A DNA stretch of 64,000 bases from Saccharibacillus alkalitolerans (GCF_011090185.1 NZ_JAAFGS010000003.1:1-64000), one strand, 5' to 3'; positions 43,138-52,823 are shown, counted from the stretch's first letter. Numbers and translations: made by a program. The notes: a model not told the origin generated them from the letters alone.

Positions 43138-44199
43138 TTATTCCAATTCCAGCAGTTCCTGCTCTTCCAGTTCTTCCGCCTTCTTGTCCGCTTCCGATGG
43201 AGCCTCGACCGTTGTGGTCAAATTGCTGGCTTCACGAATCTTCGACTCGATCGCCTGAGCGATTTCCTTGTGTTCTTTCAGGAACTGCTTCGCGTTCTCA
43301 CGACCTTGGCCGAGACGCTCTCCCGAGTACGAATACCAGGCGCCGCTTTTTTCGACGATGTCCAAGTCCGTTCCCATATCGATCAAGCTGCCTTCTTTGG
43401 AGATTCCTTCTCCGTACATGATATCGACTTCCGCTTGTTTGAACGGAGGCGCTACCTTGTTCTTCACGACCTTGATGCGCGTACGGTTACCCACTACGTC
43501 GTTACCCATCTTAATGGATTCTACCCGGCGCACGTCGAGACGTACGGTCGAATAGAACTTCAGCGCGCGTCCGCCCGGCGTCGTTTCCGGGTTGCCGAAC
43601 ATAACGCCGATTTTTTCGCGAAGCTGGTTGATGAAGATCGCGATCGTATTCGACTTGCTGATCGCGCCGGACAGCTTGCGGAGCGCTTGAGACATCAGGC
43701 GAGCCTGCAGGCCGACGTGGGAATCGCCCATTTCGCCTTCGATTTCCGCTTTCGGCACGAGAGCCGCCACGGAGTCGACAACAATGATATCGACCGCGCC
43801 GCTGCGAACGAGCGCTTCGGCGATTTCCAGACCTTGTTCGCCTGTATCCGGTTGGGAGAGCAGCAGCTCATCGACATTGACGCCGAGCTTCTGGGCATAC
43901 TTCGGATCGAGCGCGTGTTCCGCATCGATGAACGCGGCTTGTCCGCCCGCCTTCTGCACTTCGGCTACCGCATGCAGAGCCACGGTAGTTTTACCGGAAG
44001 ATTCCGGTCCATAGATCTCGATGATGCGGCCGCGCGGCATACCGCCCGTACCGAGAGCGACGTCCAGCGCGATCGAGCCGCTAGGCACGACTTCGACGTT
44101 CATATGCGTCGATTCCCCGAGCTTCATGATGGAACCTTTTCCGAATTGTTTCTCTATTTGGCGAAGCGCCATATCCAGCGCAGCACGACGATCTGACAA
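43138..44199 (-). CDS. recA: Recombinase A
   Basis: DNA strand-exchange ATPase and SOS co-protease. The 353-residue protein begins [20 protein letters not shown], matching other Firmicute RecA starts. That makes the TTG at 44199 the true start rather than the in-frame GTG at 44208. AAAGGG lies about ten bases upstream of the TTG. Walker A GPESSGKT is at 64-71 and Walker [11 protein letters not shown] near 137. The L2 loop region [16 protein letters not shown] lies near 200. A LexA-box-like site and sigma-A promoter precede it. It is followed by recX and preceded by cinA. Confidence 0.97.
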   Translation of the reverse strand: MSDRRAALDMALRQIEKQFGKGSIMKLGESTHMNVEVVPSGSIALDVALGTGGMPRGRIIEIYGPESSGKTTVALHAVAEVQKAGGQAAFIDAEHALDPKYAQKLGVNVDELLLSQPDTGEQGLEIAEALVRSGAVDIIVVDSVAALVPKAEIEGEMGDSHVGLQARLMSQALRKLSGAISKSNTIAIFINQLREKIGVMFGNPETTPGGRALKFYSTVRLDVRRVESIKMGNDVVGNRTRIKVVKNKVAPPFKQAEVDIMYGEGISKEGSLIDMGTDLDIVEKSGAWYSYSGERLGQGRENAKQFLKEHKEIAQAIESKIREASNLTTTVEAPSEADKKAEELEEQELLELE

Positions 44200-44249
44200 T
44201 ATATCCACACCCTTTTATCATATTGGTTTTGCACGTCTTCTGTACATCT

Positions 44250-44301
44250 ATCATAACGCTTTTCGGCGGGTTTGCCAAGCATTTTTTCGAACATACATTC
44301 G
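44250..44301 (-). promoter_or_regulatory. recA promoter with LexA (DinR) box
   Basis: -35 TTGGCA (44273-44278), 17 bases, -10 TATGAT (44250-44255). Ten bases upstream, CGAACATACATTCG (44288-44301) matches the Bacillus LexA/DinR consensus CGAACRNRYGTTYG with one mismatch on either strand. SOS control of recA is the expected meaning. Confidence 0.75.
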
Positions 44302-44379
44302 TATTTTTTCGAACGCCGGCTTCCCGCCGCGCAGCCTGCTTTTTCCGGCGGAACGAAGCAAAAAAGCCCCCCGTCCCAC

Positions 44380-44417
44380 AAAAAAACCGCGGGCGAATCT
44401 CAGGTATCGCCGCGGTT
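44380..44417 (-). terminator. Intrinsic terminator after cinA
   Basis: AACCGCGG (44410-44417 arm) pairs with CCGCGGTT, extended by GCGA/TCGC, and a run of T follows on the minus strand. Confidence 0.85.
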
Positions 44418-44506
44418 CTTCCGTACTCTTATTATACCAAAATCCGCAATTCCGGTCAAACGAAATGCGTCTTTCGAAACCTCTGAAAACCCCATCGTTA
44501 CGGGAT

Positions 44507-45772
44507 CTATTCGCGTTTTTCGGCCTGCACCAAACGTCTCCACAACCGGTACAGAATCGTCTTGGTGGATCGCTTCCGAATCGTATCCCGGTTGCCCTTG
44601 ATGCGCAGCTCGAACACTTCCGTTTCGCCTCCGCGCTCGGCAATCCCGATGTACACCAACCCGACCGGCTTGCGTTCCGAATAGCCGGGTCCCGCCACGC
44701 CGGTAACCGACAGGCCGAAATCCGTATCGGTGATCATCCGGACCTGCTCGGCCAGCACTTCCGCCACTTCGCGGCTGACCGCTCCTGGCGCGTTTTCGCC
44801 TTCCAGGTAATCGTGCGGCACGTTCAACAGCTTCTCCTTCATTTCGTTGGAGTAGCAAACGACGCCGCCCATGAACATCGAGGCGCTGCCGGGGATCGTC
44901 GTGATGCTTTCCATCACCATGCCGCCCGTGCAGCTCTCCGCGGCGCTCATCGTCAATCCCAGGTCGGCCATCATTTTGACCACGGTATCTTCGATCGGCA
45001 CGTCCTCGCTCGCATACATATGCTCCGCCAGCCGGCTTTGGATTTGAACCTCGAGCGAAGTGAGCCTATTGTTCGCTTCCTGAATGTTGTCCGCCTTGGT
45101 GGACAGACGGATCGCGACTTCGCCCTCTTTCGCGTAGGGCGCGATCGTAGGATCCGTCTGCGCGTCGATCAGATCGATGAGCTTGTCTTCCAATGCCGAC
45201 TCGCCGATTCCCGCAAATTTCAAAATACGCGAGTACAGCGGCATCTCGTCGGTCAGCACCTGATGCAGCAGCCACGGCCTGGCTTCGTTTTCGAACATCG
45301 GCTTCAGCTCGCTCGGCGGGCCCGGCAGTACGATGTAATGGTGATCATCCTTGCTGATCGCGACCCCCACCGCCAATCCCGTAGCGTTCGGAAGCGGCGT
45401 ACAGCCGTCGATCACGAGAGCCTGCCGCTTGTTGTTGTCCGTCATCTCGATTCCGCGGTCCGCGAAAAATTCGGTAATTTTGTCCATTGCGGGACGGTCG
45501 GTCCGCAGCTCCCGGCCCAGCAGCTCGGCGATGGCGTCCTTGGTCAGATCGTCTTGGGTAGGACCGATGCCGCCCGAGAATACGAGCACGTCCGCGCGGC
45601 TCTCGGCCTGGCGGATCGCTTCTTTGAGCCGGTCTTTGTTGTCGCCCACGACGGTTTGGAAATAGACGTCGATCCCGAGCGCAGCCAATTCCTGCGACAG
45701 ATATTGAGCATTGGTATTCACGATTTGTCCGAGCAGAAGCTCGGTTCCTACTGCGATAATTTCGGCTTTCAC
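44507..45772 (-). CDS. cinA: CinA-type competence/damage protein
   Basis: The 421-residue protein combines an N-terminal MoCF-like (COG1058) domain with a C-terminal PncC-like NMN amidohydrolase domain. The first carries ELLLGQIVNTNAQYLSQEL and GGIGPTQDDLTKDAIAELLG. The second carries MSAAESCTGGMVMESITTIPGSA and GVAGPGY. It may recycle pyridine nucleotides; in streptococci it is linked to competence and RecA. The start is GTG after GGAGCG. It lies between pgsA and recA, the conserved order. Confidence 0.95.
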   Translation of the reverse strand: MKAEIIAVGTELLLGQIVNTNAQYLSQELAALGIDVYFQTVVGDNKDRLKEAIRQAESRADVLVFSGGIGPTQDDLTKDAIAELLGRELRTDRPAMDKITEFFADRGIEMTDNNKRQALVIDGCTPLPNATGLAVGVAISKDDHHYIVLPGPPSELKPMFENEARPWLLHQVLTDEMPLYSRILKFAGIGESALEDKLIDLIDAQTDPTIAPYAKEGEVAIRLSTKADNIQEANNRLTSLEVQIQSRLAEHMYASEDVPIEDTVVKMMADLGLTMSAAESCTGGMVMESITTIPGSASMFMGGVVCYSNEMKEKLLNVPHDYLEGENAPGAVSREVAEVLAEQVRMITDTDFGLSVTGVAGPGYSERKPVGLVYIGIAERGGETEVFELRIKGNRDTIRKRSTKTILYRLWRRLVQAEKRE

Positions 45773-45868
45773 TGTGCGTCACGCTCCATTGTAAAAGGGA
45801 TACGAGGATCAAACCCCGGCCGGCTTGGAGGAAAGCAATCGACGGTTTGCCGATTCCCGAAGCCTCGC

Positions 45869-46456
45869 TTACGCTTTCGACTCTTTGAGCAATCGGCGGT
45901 TACGTATAAAGTAATCCAAACCGGAATAGACGGTGACGATCACGGCGGCCCACACAAAAATGGCGTCGGCCGGGATGCCCCAAATTTCGAAAGGCAGGTT
46001 GTTCAAGAGCAGCAGCGCGATCGCGACGATCTGCAGCACGGTCTTGATCTTGCCGCCGGCTCCCGCGGCCATGACGGCCCCGTCGAGCAGCGCGATCTGA
46101 CGGAGACCGGTCACGGCGAATTCGCGGCTGATGATCACGATCGCCATCCAGGCCGCCAGCTTGTCCATCTGCACGAGCGAGATGAACGCCGCCGATACGA
46201 GCAGCTTGTCGGCGAGCGGATCCATCAGCTTGCCCAGATTGGTCACCAGGTTGCGGCTTCGGGCGATGTAGCCGTCGATCCCGTCGGTGCACGATGCCAC
46301 GATAAAAATAATGCAGGCGATCAGCTGCCCCCAGGCAAGCTCGACTCCGTGCCAGACGATCGGCTCCGGCAGAAAAGGCAGGTCCGCCAGGAGAAAGACC
46401 ATCATGACCGGAATCAGCACGATCCGGCTCAGCGTAATGCGATTGGGAAGATTCAT
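45869..46456 (-). CDS. pgsA: CDP-diacylglycerol-glycerol-3-phosphate 3-phosphatidyltransferase
   Basis: Makes phosphatidylglycerol phosphate, the committed step to anionic membrane lipids. The 195-residue membrane protein carries the CDP-alcohol phosphatidyltransferase motif DGYIARSRNLVTNLGKLMDP (near 55-75). Four to five hydrophobic helices are present. The frame has an upstream ATG at 46468, but it touches the AAGGA; homologues begin with the MNLPNRITL segment, so I start at 46456. The true start remains uncertain by four codons. Confidence 0.94.
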   Translation of the reverse strand: MNLPNRITLSRIVLIPVMMVFLLADLPFLPEPIVWHGVELAWGQLIACIIFIVASCTDGIDGYIARSRNLVTNLGKLMDPLADKLLVSAAFISLVQMDKLAAWMAIVIISREFAVTGLRQIALLDGAVMAAGAGGKIKTVLQIVAIALLLLNNLPFEIWGIPADAIFVWAAVIVTVYSGLDYFIRNRRLLKESKA

Positions 46457-46639
46457 TTGTCCATCCATTCCTTCCGGTCGGGTTCAAGCCCCGATTTTCT
46501 CATTTCAACCCCGATGCGTCTTCGATTCCGCCGCGTTTTGGGCGATGCCGAAACTCGAAGACGCGCCGTTACAAGTATAATATCCGAAAGTTTTGGTGTC
46601 AAAACGCCTGCCTGCTGCGTCTTCGCGAAGGCCACCCTA

Positions 46640-46681
46640 TAAAAATACCCTCCGCCTCCCGAAGGGAAACGAAGGGTATTC
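46640..46681 (-). terminator. Terminator after yajQ
   Basis: AATACCCT pairs with AGGGTATT, with an internal GAAGGG/CCCTTC pairing. Five T follow on the minus strand. Confidence 0.8.
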
Positions 46682-46695
46682 GAAGCGTCAGGCGC

Positions 46696-47187
46696 TTATT
46701 TGAAATTCGTGAACTGCAGTTCGATCGGCAGGTCGGCCTCTCGCAGCAGCTTCATCACGGCTTGAAGATCGTCCTTGCTCTTGGACGTCACGCGAATCTG
46801 ATCGCCTTGAATCTGGCTTTTGACCTTCAGCTTGGAGTCGCGGATCAGCGTATTGATCTTCTTGGCGCTGTCCGACTCGATCCCCGATTTGAGGCCCAGC
46901 TTTTGACGTACCGTGTTCAGCGACGCGGATTCGACTTTGCCGAATTCCAGGTTTTTGAACGGCACGCCGCGCTTGATCATTTTCGATTGAAGAATGTCGA
47001 TGACCGCGCCGAGCTTATAATCGTCGTCCGATACGACCGTCAGCGAATCCTTCTGGAGATCGAAGCTTGTTTTGGTGTCTTTGAAATCGAAGCGGCTCGT
47101 GATTTCGCGTTCCGCCTGGTCGATTGCGTTTTTCAGTTCCTGCATATCCATCTTGGATACGATATCCATCGAATTTTCCGAAGCCAC
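46696..47187 (-). CDS. YajQ family nucleotide-binding protein
   Basis: The 163-residue YajQ/DUF520 protein has two ferredoxin-like halves. Family segments MQELKNAIDQAEREITSRFDF and KLKVKSQIQGDQIRVTSKSKDDLQAVM are present. Relatives bind c-di-GMP or RNA; the role in Firmicutes is unclear. The start is GTG after AGGAAGAGG. It is inserted between rodZ and pgsA relative to B. subtilis. Confidence 0.94.
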   Translation of the reverse strand: MASENSMDIVSKMDMQELKNAIDQAEREITSRFDFKDTKTSFDLQKDSLTVVSDDDYKLGAVIDILQSKMIKRGVPFKNLEFGKVESASLNTVRQKLGLKSGIESDSAKKINTLIRDSKLKVKSQIQGDQIRVTSKSKDDLQAVMKLLREADLPIELQFTNFK

Positions 47188-47215
47188 AATTCCTCTTCCT
47201 TTCCTTGTAAGTCTT

Positions 47216-48310
47216 TTAGTTGGCCAAATTGATTTTGAAACGGGACGTGGTCTTGCCGTCCGTGATCGGCTGACCGTCGATCCGAATATCCGTTAACGGC
47301 GAATAACCGGATTTGATGAAGAGCCCCTGCGCGTCGAGATCAAACGACATCGATTCGCCTTCCTTGGTGTTCTGGTAGTACAGTTTTTCGCCGTTCGAGC
47401 TTCCCCGTCGAACTTCCAACCAGCTCATCCCGCTCGCGTTAATCGTTACTTTTACCGTTCCTCCCTGCGCCGGCTGCGCATTGAATACGGTCGTTTTGCC
47501 TTCTTGGCCGGCCGGCGTCACGATCGTGGAACCGGTCGTATTGGCGGCAGCGCCTTCTTCGCCGGTCGTCCCGGTCTCGTCCGTTCCGTTCTGAGCGGCC
47601 GGATCTTCGGTTTGCGCCGGGTCCGTTTCTGTCCCCGTCTCCCCGGTCGCGGCCGGATCGGTTTCGGCAGCGCCCGTATCGGCAGGAGGCGTCGCTTCCG
47701 TTCCGTCGGCCGGAGCGTCCGTGCCGGTGTCGGCCGGCGGCGTCTCCGTGCCCGGAGTTTGCGCGCCGCCGCCCGTCGTACCCGGGTCGGCCGTTTCGGA
47801 ATCGGCCGGTTTCGTGGTCGAACCGTCGGCAGGCTGCTGCGTCGTTGCCGTCGTGCCCGGATCGCTTGCTTTTTCCGGATCCTTCGTCGAATTGAAGTAA
47901 ACGATCGCCACGATCAGCAGAATAAGGATCGGGAACGTCCACATCAGCGCGGTCGACAGCCCTTTGCTGCCTTCTCCGCGTCCTCCGCCGGAGCGGCTTC
48001 CTCCTGCTGCGCCAGCAGCCGAAGTCCGCGCCGAGCGCTTCGTCAGCACCGGCTCCATCACGTTCTCGGGCTCGGCCGACGGCACGTCCTTCGAATGATT
48101 TTGCAGCAGCGCTTCGGGATCGAGCCCTACCGCTTCCGCATAAGTTTTGATAAAGGCACGCACGTAGAAGCTTCCCGGCAGAACTTTGAAATCCCCCTGC
48201 TCGATGGCCTCCAGATAACGTTTGCGAATTTTGGTCATTTCCTGTACGTCTTCAAGCGACAGCCCTTTTTGCATACGGGCGTCTTTTAACTGCTGTCCCA
48301 GATCGGACAT
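47216..48310 (-). CDS. RodZ-like cytoskeletal/cell-shape protein
   Basis: The 364-residue protein has an N-terminal helix-turn-helix of the RodZ type (LGQQLKDARMQKGLSLEDVQ, 3-70). A membrane helix lies near 127-145 (ALMWTFPILILLIVAIVYF). The C-terminal beta domain of DUF4115 type occupies about 265-364 (VKVTINASGMSWLEVRRG). Between membrane and beta domain lies a 110-residue Thr/Ala/Pro/Gly/Asp/Glu-rich linker, low in complexity. RodZ links MreB to the wall synthesis machinery. The ATG at 48310 is nine bases from GGAGG; the upstream ATG is too close. Confidence 0.88.
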   Translation of the reverse strand: MSDLGQQLKDARMQKGLSLEDVQEMTKIRKRYLEAIEQGDFKVLPGSFYVRAFIKTYAEAVGLDPEALLQNHSKDVPSAEPENVMEPVLTKRSARTSAAGAAGGSRSGGGRGEGSKGLSTALMWTFPILILLIVAIVYFNSTKDPEKASDPGTTATTQQPADGSTTKPADSETADPGTTGGGAQTPGTETPPADTGTDAPADGTEATPPADTGAAETDPAATGETGTETDPAQTEDPAAQNGTDETGTTGEEGAAANTTGSTIVTPAGQEGKTTVFNAQPAQGGTVKVTINASGMSWLEVRRGSSNGEKLYYQNTKEGESMSFDLDAQGLFIKSGYSPLTDIRIDGQPITDGKTTSRFKINLAN

Positions 48311-48383
48311 TCCGTTCATCCCTCCTTGTCGTATTCGAAGGCCGCCCTGCGGCGAAAATCCCGCTTCGGCACGGCCCAGATTC

Positions 48384-49151
48384 CTAGATGTCGTCGGTGT
48401 AACTCGTCGCGAACGTATCGTAGACGATTTCTTCGTCCGGCGTGCTGCGCAGTTCGATAATCATGTCGAACTGCGCGTGATCGTATTCCGACTCGCGCAT
48501 GAAAATGTCCGGATGCTCGATCACTTTCGTGCACGGCATCGCCATGATTTCTTTCAGCAGCTGGTAATGCTTCTCGTTCGATCGAATGGTGCTGACGATG
48601 CCGTCGATAATGAAAATGTTGTTCGGGTTCATTTCTTCTTCCGACATCTGGCTGCGAACCGTCTGGCGCAGCAGCGTCGAAGAAACGAACGTCCAGTGCT
48701 TCATCGCGCAGACGCTGCCCGCAATGATCGACTCCGTTTTCCCGACCCGCGGCATGCCTCTCAGGCCGATCACCTGATTGCCTTCGCGTTTGAACAGTTC
48801 CCCCAAAAAATCGACCAGCAGTCCCAGCTCGTCCCGCGTAAAACGGAACGTCTTGCGGTCGTCCGAATCGCGTTCGATATAGCGTCCGTGGCGTACAGCC
48901 AAAATGTCGACCAGCTTCGGCGGGCGCAAAGCCGTTACCGTCACGCTGTCGACCTTTTTGAGCATGGCGCCCAGCAGTTGGATTTTTTCGTCGTCCGTCG
49001 TTTCGAGCAGCATGCCCCGGGTTCGCCCCTCGACGCCGTTGATCGTGATGATATTGACTTCCAGCATCCCCAGAATCGACGCGATGTCTCCGAGCAGACC
49101 CGGCCGATTCTTATGTATGCGATATTCCATATACCATTGTTTGGTTTCCAT
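48384..49151 (-). CDS. ymfK: YmfK-type protein (DUF3388, ACT-like N-terminus)
   Basis: The 255-residue protein begins METKQWYMEYRIHKNRPGLL and resembles an ACT domain over residues 1-80 (DIASILGMLEVNIITINGVEGR). The C-terminal part has a possible P-loop, GLRGMPRVGKTESII, near 150, and FIIDGI near 200. It is conserved in this block in bacilli; its function is unknown. The frame is open from 49301, but GGAAGAGAG before ATG 49151 and homology set the start. Confidence 0.85.
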   Translation of the reverse strand: METKQWYMEYRIHKNRPGLLGDIASILGMLEVNIITINGVEGRTRGMLLETTDDEKIQLLGAMLKKVDSVTVTALRPPKLVDILAVRHGRYIERDSDDRKTFRFTRDELGLLVDFLGELFKREGNQVIGLRGMPRVGKTESIIAGSVCAMKHWTFVSSTLLRQTVRSQMSEEEMNPNNIFIIDGIVSTIRSNEKHYQLLKEIMAMPCTKVIEHPDIFMRESEYDHAQFDMIIELRSTPDEEIVYDTFATSYTDDI

Positions 49152-49349
49152 GATCCATCTCTCTTCCGTGTCCTGCGCGATTTTGAGACTTGCGGCAGCG
49201 GCCCGATCTCTGCTGAAAAAGCGTAAGACGCGCCGAAACGCAGGCCTCTTCATTGACTTTGACCTTCGTCTAATGATATTAAAAATGCCGTTTAAACGCA
49301 AGAAACAGATTCTTAATCTTTGCCGTTCCGAAAGCTCGGGCGTTTTCCG

Positions 49350-50123
49350 TCACGTTACCCAGCCGCCGTTCGGGCTCAGGATTTGTCCAGTCAGATAAGC
49401 CGACTCCGGCTGCGCGAGGAAGCGGACCGTTTCCGCGATTTCTCGCGGCTCGGCCAACCGGCCGACCGGGATTTCCTCCGCCAGCGCCTCCAGTTCTCCG
49501 GCCGACAGATTATTCAGCATGGCTGTTCGCACCGCTCCGGGAGCCACCGCATTTACCGAAACGCCCGACAGGGCGAGTTCTTTGGCAAGCGCCTTGGTAA
49601 AGGCATTGATTCCCCCTTTTGCCGCCGAATACGCGACTTCGCACGATGCGCCCGCCAAGCCCCACACCGAGGAAATATTGATGATATGGCCGTACTTGCG
49701 CCGCACCATTTCTTCCATAAAAGCCTGACTGCACAAAAACGTTCCTTTGAGGTTCACGTCCATGACGCGATCCCATTCTTCGTCCGTCACGTCCTGCAGC
49801 ATGCCGTAATGCGCCACGCCCGCATTGTTGACGAGCACGTCGGGCACGAAGCCCGCAGCTTTCAGTTCGTCCCGCATGCGCAGCACTTCGGCGCGCTTGC
49901 TGACGTCGGCGCGGGCGGTCAGCACCTCGGCCGCTCCCAGCGACGCGCAGCGGTCGGCGGCCAGCCGAACGGCCTCGAGCGACGCCGAATAATGCAGCGC
50001 CACCCGACAGCCTTCTTCCGCGAAACGTTCGGCGATCGCCGAACCGATCCCGCCGGACGCCCCCGTAATCAGCACGGCGACATCGGACGGTTTGCGCCGT
50101 CCTTTTTTATCCCCGTCCGCCAT
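49350..50123 (-). CDS. ymfI: SDR oxidoreductase YmfI (EF-P 5-aminopentanone reductase type)
   Basis: Short-chain dehydrogenase; B. subtilis YmfI finishes the 5-aminopentanol modification of elongation factor P. The 257-residue protein has the NADPH-binding TGASGGIGSAIA near 20 and NNAGVAHYG near 98. Catalytic Ser is in ISSVWG near 148, and Tyr and Lys are in YSAAKGG near 164-168. It starts one base after the ymfH stop, so translation is coupled. FabG-type activity is possible, but position argues for YmfI. Confidence 0.87.
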   Translation of the reverse strand: MADGDKKGRRKPSDVAVLITGASGGIGSAIAERFAEEGCRVALHYSASLEAVRLAADRCASLGAAEVLTARADVSKRAEVLRMRDELKAAGFVPDVLVNNAGVAHYGMLQDVTDEEWDRVMDVNLKGTFLCSQAFMEEMVRRKYGHIINISSVWGLAGASCEVAYSAAKGGINAFTKALAKELALSGVSVNAVAPGAVRTAMLNNLSAGELEALAEEIPVGRLAEPREIAETVRFLAQPESAYLTGQILSPNGGWVT

Positions 50124-50124
50124 T

Positions 50125-51405
50125 TCAGGCGCCCCGCACGATAGATACGGCGCGGCGGTCCCAGCGAACGTGATCGCGCAGCCGGGCGTTGACTTCTTCC
50201 AGCGTCACTTTTTCGTACATGTCCAGCACCGCGAACAGATCGCCGCCGGCAAAGTTATAACGGGTGAACTCGTGCGCGATGTTCTCCGGCGAGTTCAGCA
50301 TGCGCAGATACCCGCCGATCTTCTTCTTGCGGGCCCGCTCGAACGCTTTCTCGTCGAATCCGCTCTCGGCCAGACGCTCCGATTCTTCTCGGATGCGCTG
50401 CATCAGCAGATCGGGATCGCGCGTATCGCCGCCGATGACGGAAAACGCATACTGCGGGGTCGCGCGGAAATCTCCGCCGAAACCGTCGGTAATAAGCGCT
50501 TCGTCGTACAGCTTTTGATACAGCGGCGTGCTGTTTCCGAGCAGCAGTTCGAACATCAATTCCGTCGTCAAATCGAGTTTGATCAGCTCCGGCCCGCTTA
50601 CGTTCGGCGCCGGCTCCTTAAAGCCGAACAGGCACTTGGGCAGCGAAACCGGCAGATTCAGTTCCTTGCGCTCCTGCGCCACTTCTTCCGGTTCCGGGTC
50701 GAAGAAGCGCTCGATTTCGGCCTGGGGACCGTAATTTTTGGCCGCTTGATTGCGGCGGACCTGCCCGATGACTTTTTCCGGATCGACGCCGCCCACCACG
50801 AACAGCAGCATGTTGCTCGGATGGTAAAACGTATTGTAGCACGTATAGAGCGTTTCTTTCGTGATTTCGCCGATCGACTCGATGGTACCCGCGATATCGA
50901 TATGCACCGGATGCACTTTGTACAGCGCTTCGATCAGACCGTAATAGACGCGCCAGTCCGGATTATCCTGATACATCTGAATTTCCTGGCCGATGATGCC
51001 TTTTTCCTTCTCGACGTTTTCGTCGGTGAAATACGGATTTTGCACGAAGTCGATCAGCGTCTCCAGATTCTCTTCGATCTTCTCCGTCGCCGAGAACAAA
51101 TACGTCGTCTGGTCGAAGCTGGTGAACGCGTTGGACGAAGCTCCCTGCGTCGAAAATTTGAGGAAAACGTCGCCTTCCGGCTCCTCGAATACTTTATGCT
51201 CCAGGAAGTGGGCGATGCCGTCCGGCACCCGATGTTCTTCCTGACTGGCGACGCGGAAACGGTTGTCGACCGAGCCGTAGTTCGTCGAGAACGTCGCGTA
51301 CGTTTTCTGGAAGCCTTCCTTCGGCAGGACATAGACGTTGAGGCCGTTGTCCAGCTTCTCGTGATACAGCGTTTCCTGCAGATGCCCGTAGACAATGCGC
51401 TCCAT
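50125..51405 (-). CDS. ymfH: M16-family zinc peptidase YmfH
   Basis: The 426-residue M16 (insulinase-like) protein has the zinc motif HFLEHKVF near residues 70-77 (inverted HxxEH) and a downstream Glu in the KEKGIIGQEIQMY segment. It is likely the catalytic half of a YmfF/YmfH pair. The frame runs much further upstream in an overlapping reading frame, but the ATG at 51405, two bases after the ymfF stop and with GGGGAGG inside ymfF, is the clear start. The substrate is unknown. Confidence 0.9.
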   Translation of the reverse strand: MERIVYGHLQETLYHEKLDNGLNVYVLPKEGFQKTYATFSTNYGSVDNRFRVASQEEHRVPDGIAHFLEHKVFEEPEGDVFLKFSTQGASSNAFTSFDQTTYLFSATEKIEENLETLIDFVQNPYFTDENVEKEKGIIGQEIQMYQDNPDWRVYYGLIEALYKVHPVHIDIAGTIESIGEITKETLYTCYNTFYHPSNMLLFVVGGVDPEKVIGQVRRNQAAKNYGPQAEIERFFDPEPEEVAQERKELNLPVSLPKCLFGFKEPAPNVSGPELIKLDLTTELMFELLLGNSTPLYQKLYDEALITDGFGGDFRATPQYAFSVIGGDTRDPDLLMQRIREESERLAESGFDEKAFERARKKKIGGYLRMLNSPENIAHEFTRYNFAGGDLFAVLDMYEKVTLEEVNARLRDHVRWDRRAVSIVRGA

Positions 51406-51407
51406 CG

Positions 51408-52694
51408 TTATTCCTCCCCTTTTCCCGTCAAAAAGTAAATGGTGTCGAGCCGGAAATTCCGTGCCGCTTCGGCCACCTGCTCCTTCGTCATGCGCTCCAC
51501 CTGCTCGATCAGCTCGGATACGTCGCGGCTGCGGCCCGACAAACGTCCGCCGAAGTCGTGATGGATCATCTGGAACGCCGAGTCGCGCACTTCGCGCAGA
51601 TCGTTGCCCAGCATCGCCTTGGTCTGGCCGAGTTCCGTTTCGGTAATATCGCCGGCCTGCATCGCATCGAGCTGAACGCGAATAATGTCCAGCGCGCGGT
51701 CGTAGTTGCCGATCTCGATCCCCGATTGAATCGTCGCGAACGCTTTGTGCGGTTCGTACTGCGAAGAAGCGTAATACGCCAAGCTCGCTTTTTCGCGCAC
51801 GTTCTGGAACAGCTTCGAATGCGGGTAACCGCCCAGCACGCCGTTGTACACGAGAGCGGCAGCATAGCGGTCGTCGGCGTAATCGATCGACGTTTTGAAG
51901 CCGATGTTCAGCTTGCCCTGCGACACGTCCATCGTTTCTTTGACGATATGCGGGTTGCCCACCCCTTCGTTCTTCCCGCTTCTTTTGTATTCGTGCGGTT
52001 CGTTTCCCGGTCCCGCGATGTCGAAGTGCTTGTGCACGATGCCGCGCACTTCGTCCAGCGTCGTGTCGCCGACCACGTACAGATCGAGCGCGGCTTCGGA
52101 CAGCCATTTGCGATAAGACTCATGCAAAGCGGACGCGTTCAGTTCCTCGAGCGCTTCCCGTTTGCCCAGCGCGTTCAGCCGGTAAGCTTCCCCCGCGAAC
52201 ATCTCCTCCAAGCAGCGTGCGCCGGCATAACGAACTTTGTTGTTGATGACCGCGTCGAGCTTTTTGCGTACGTTGTCACGCTCGGCGTCGACGAACTTCG
52301 TCTTGAAAACGCCGTTCTCCAGCGCGGGACGGGTCAGCGTCTGGCCGAGAAAAGCCAACGAGTTCTCCAGCAGCGGCTCATCCGTGCTGACAAAAGCGTC
52401 ATTGATCGTATCCATCCGGAACTGTACGATCTGGCTTTCGTCGCGCTTGTACACATCGAAGCCGAAGCCCGCGCCGTACAGTTCTTCCAAACGTTCCCGA
52501 AACAGAATCGTCTCCGGATAAGAGGCATTGCCGCGGCGCAGCACAAACGGCGTCAGCGCAATCGGCGTTACGGTCTCTTCGCGAAGCGGAGCTCCGGCAT
52601 ATAAGGAAACGGCAAACGTCTTGAACCGCTTGGTCGGCAGGACATGGATGCGAATCCGGCCTTCCGCTGCCCGTTCAAATCCTGGGGTACTCAT
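51408..52694 (-). CDS. ymfF: M16-like inactive peptidase partner YmfF
   Basis: The 428-residue protein has the M16 fold (PLREETVTPIALTPFVLRRG; FKTSIDYADDRYAAALVYNGVLGGYPHSKLF), but the HxxEH zinc motif is absent where expected. It is therefore probably a non-catalytic partner of YmfH. In B. subtilis YmfF and YmfH are adjacent in the same way. AAGGAGTG precedes the ATG at 52694. First gene of ymfF-ymfH-ymfI. Confidence 0.9.
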   Translation of the reverse strand: MSTPGFERAAEGRIRIHVLPTKRFKTFAVSLYAGAPLREETVTPIALTPFVLRRGNASYPETILFRERLEELYGAGFGFDVYKRDESQIVQFRMDTINDAFVSTDEPLLENSLAFLGQTLTRPALENGVFKTKFVDAERDNVRKKLDAVINNKVRYAGARCLEEMFAGEAYRLNALGKREALEELNASALHESYRKWLSEAALDLYVVGDTTLDEVRGIVHKHFDIAGPGNEPHEYKRSGKNEGVGNPHIVKETMDVSQGKLNIGFKTSIDYADDRYAAALVYNGVLGGYPHSKLFQNVREKASLAYYASSQYEPHKAFATIQSGIEIGNYDRALDIIRVQLDAMQAGDITETELGQTKAMLGNDLREVRDSAFQMIHHDFGGRLSGRSRDVSELIEQVERMTKEQVAEAARNFRLDTIYFLTGKGEE

Positions 52695-52823
52695 TGTTAT
52701 CACTCCTTAGGCTATCGGCGGATTCCGCTCGAGTTGGGTTCCTTGTACTCTTTAACCATTCTTGATTATTCTATACTACCGCGGAGAGCGGAATCAACTG
52801 AAGGGCAGACGCGGAACGGCGAA

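Noticed and set aside
44021-46642. 873-codon plus-strand frame across recA, cinA and pgsA.
   Set aside because: It crosses three real genes on the other strand and several terminators; no family resemblance.
51406-52107. Upstream extension of ymfH overlapping ymfF.
   Set aside because: The ATG at 51405 has a proper ribosome binding site and the extension is out-of-frame ymfF translation.
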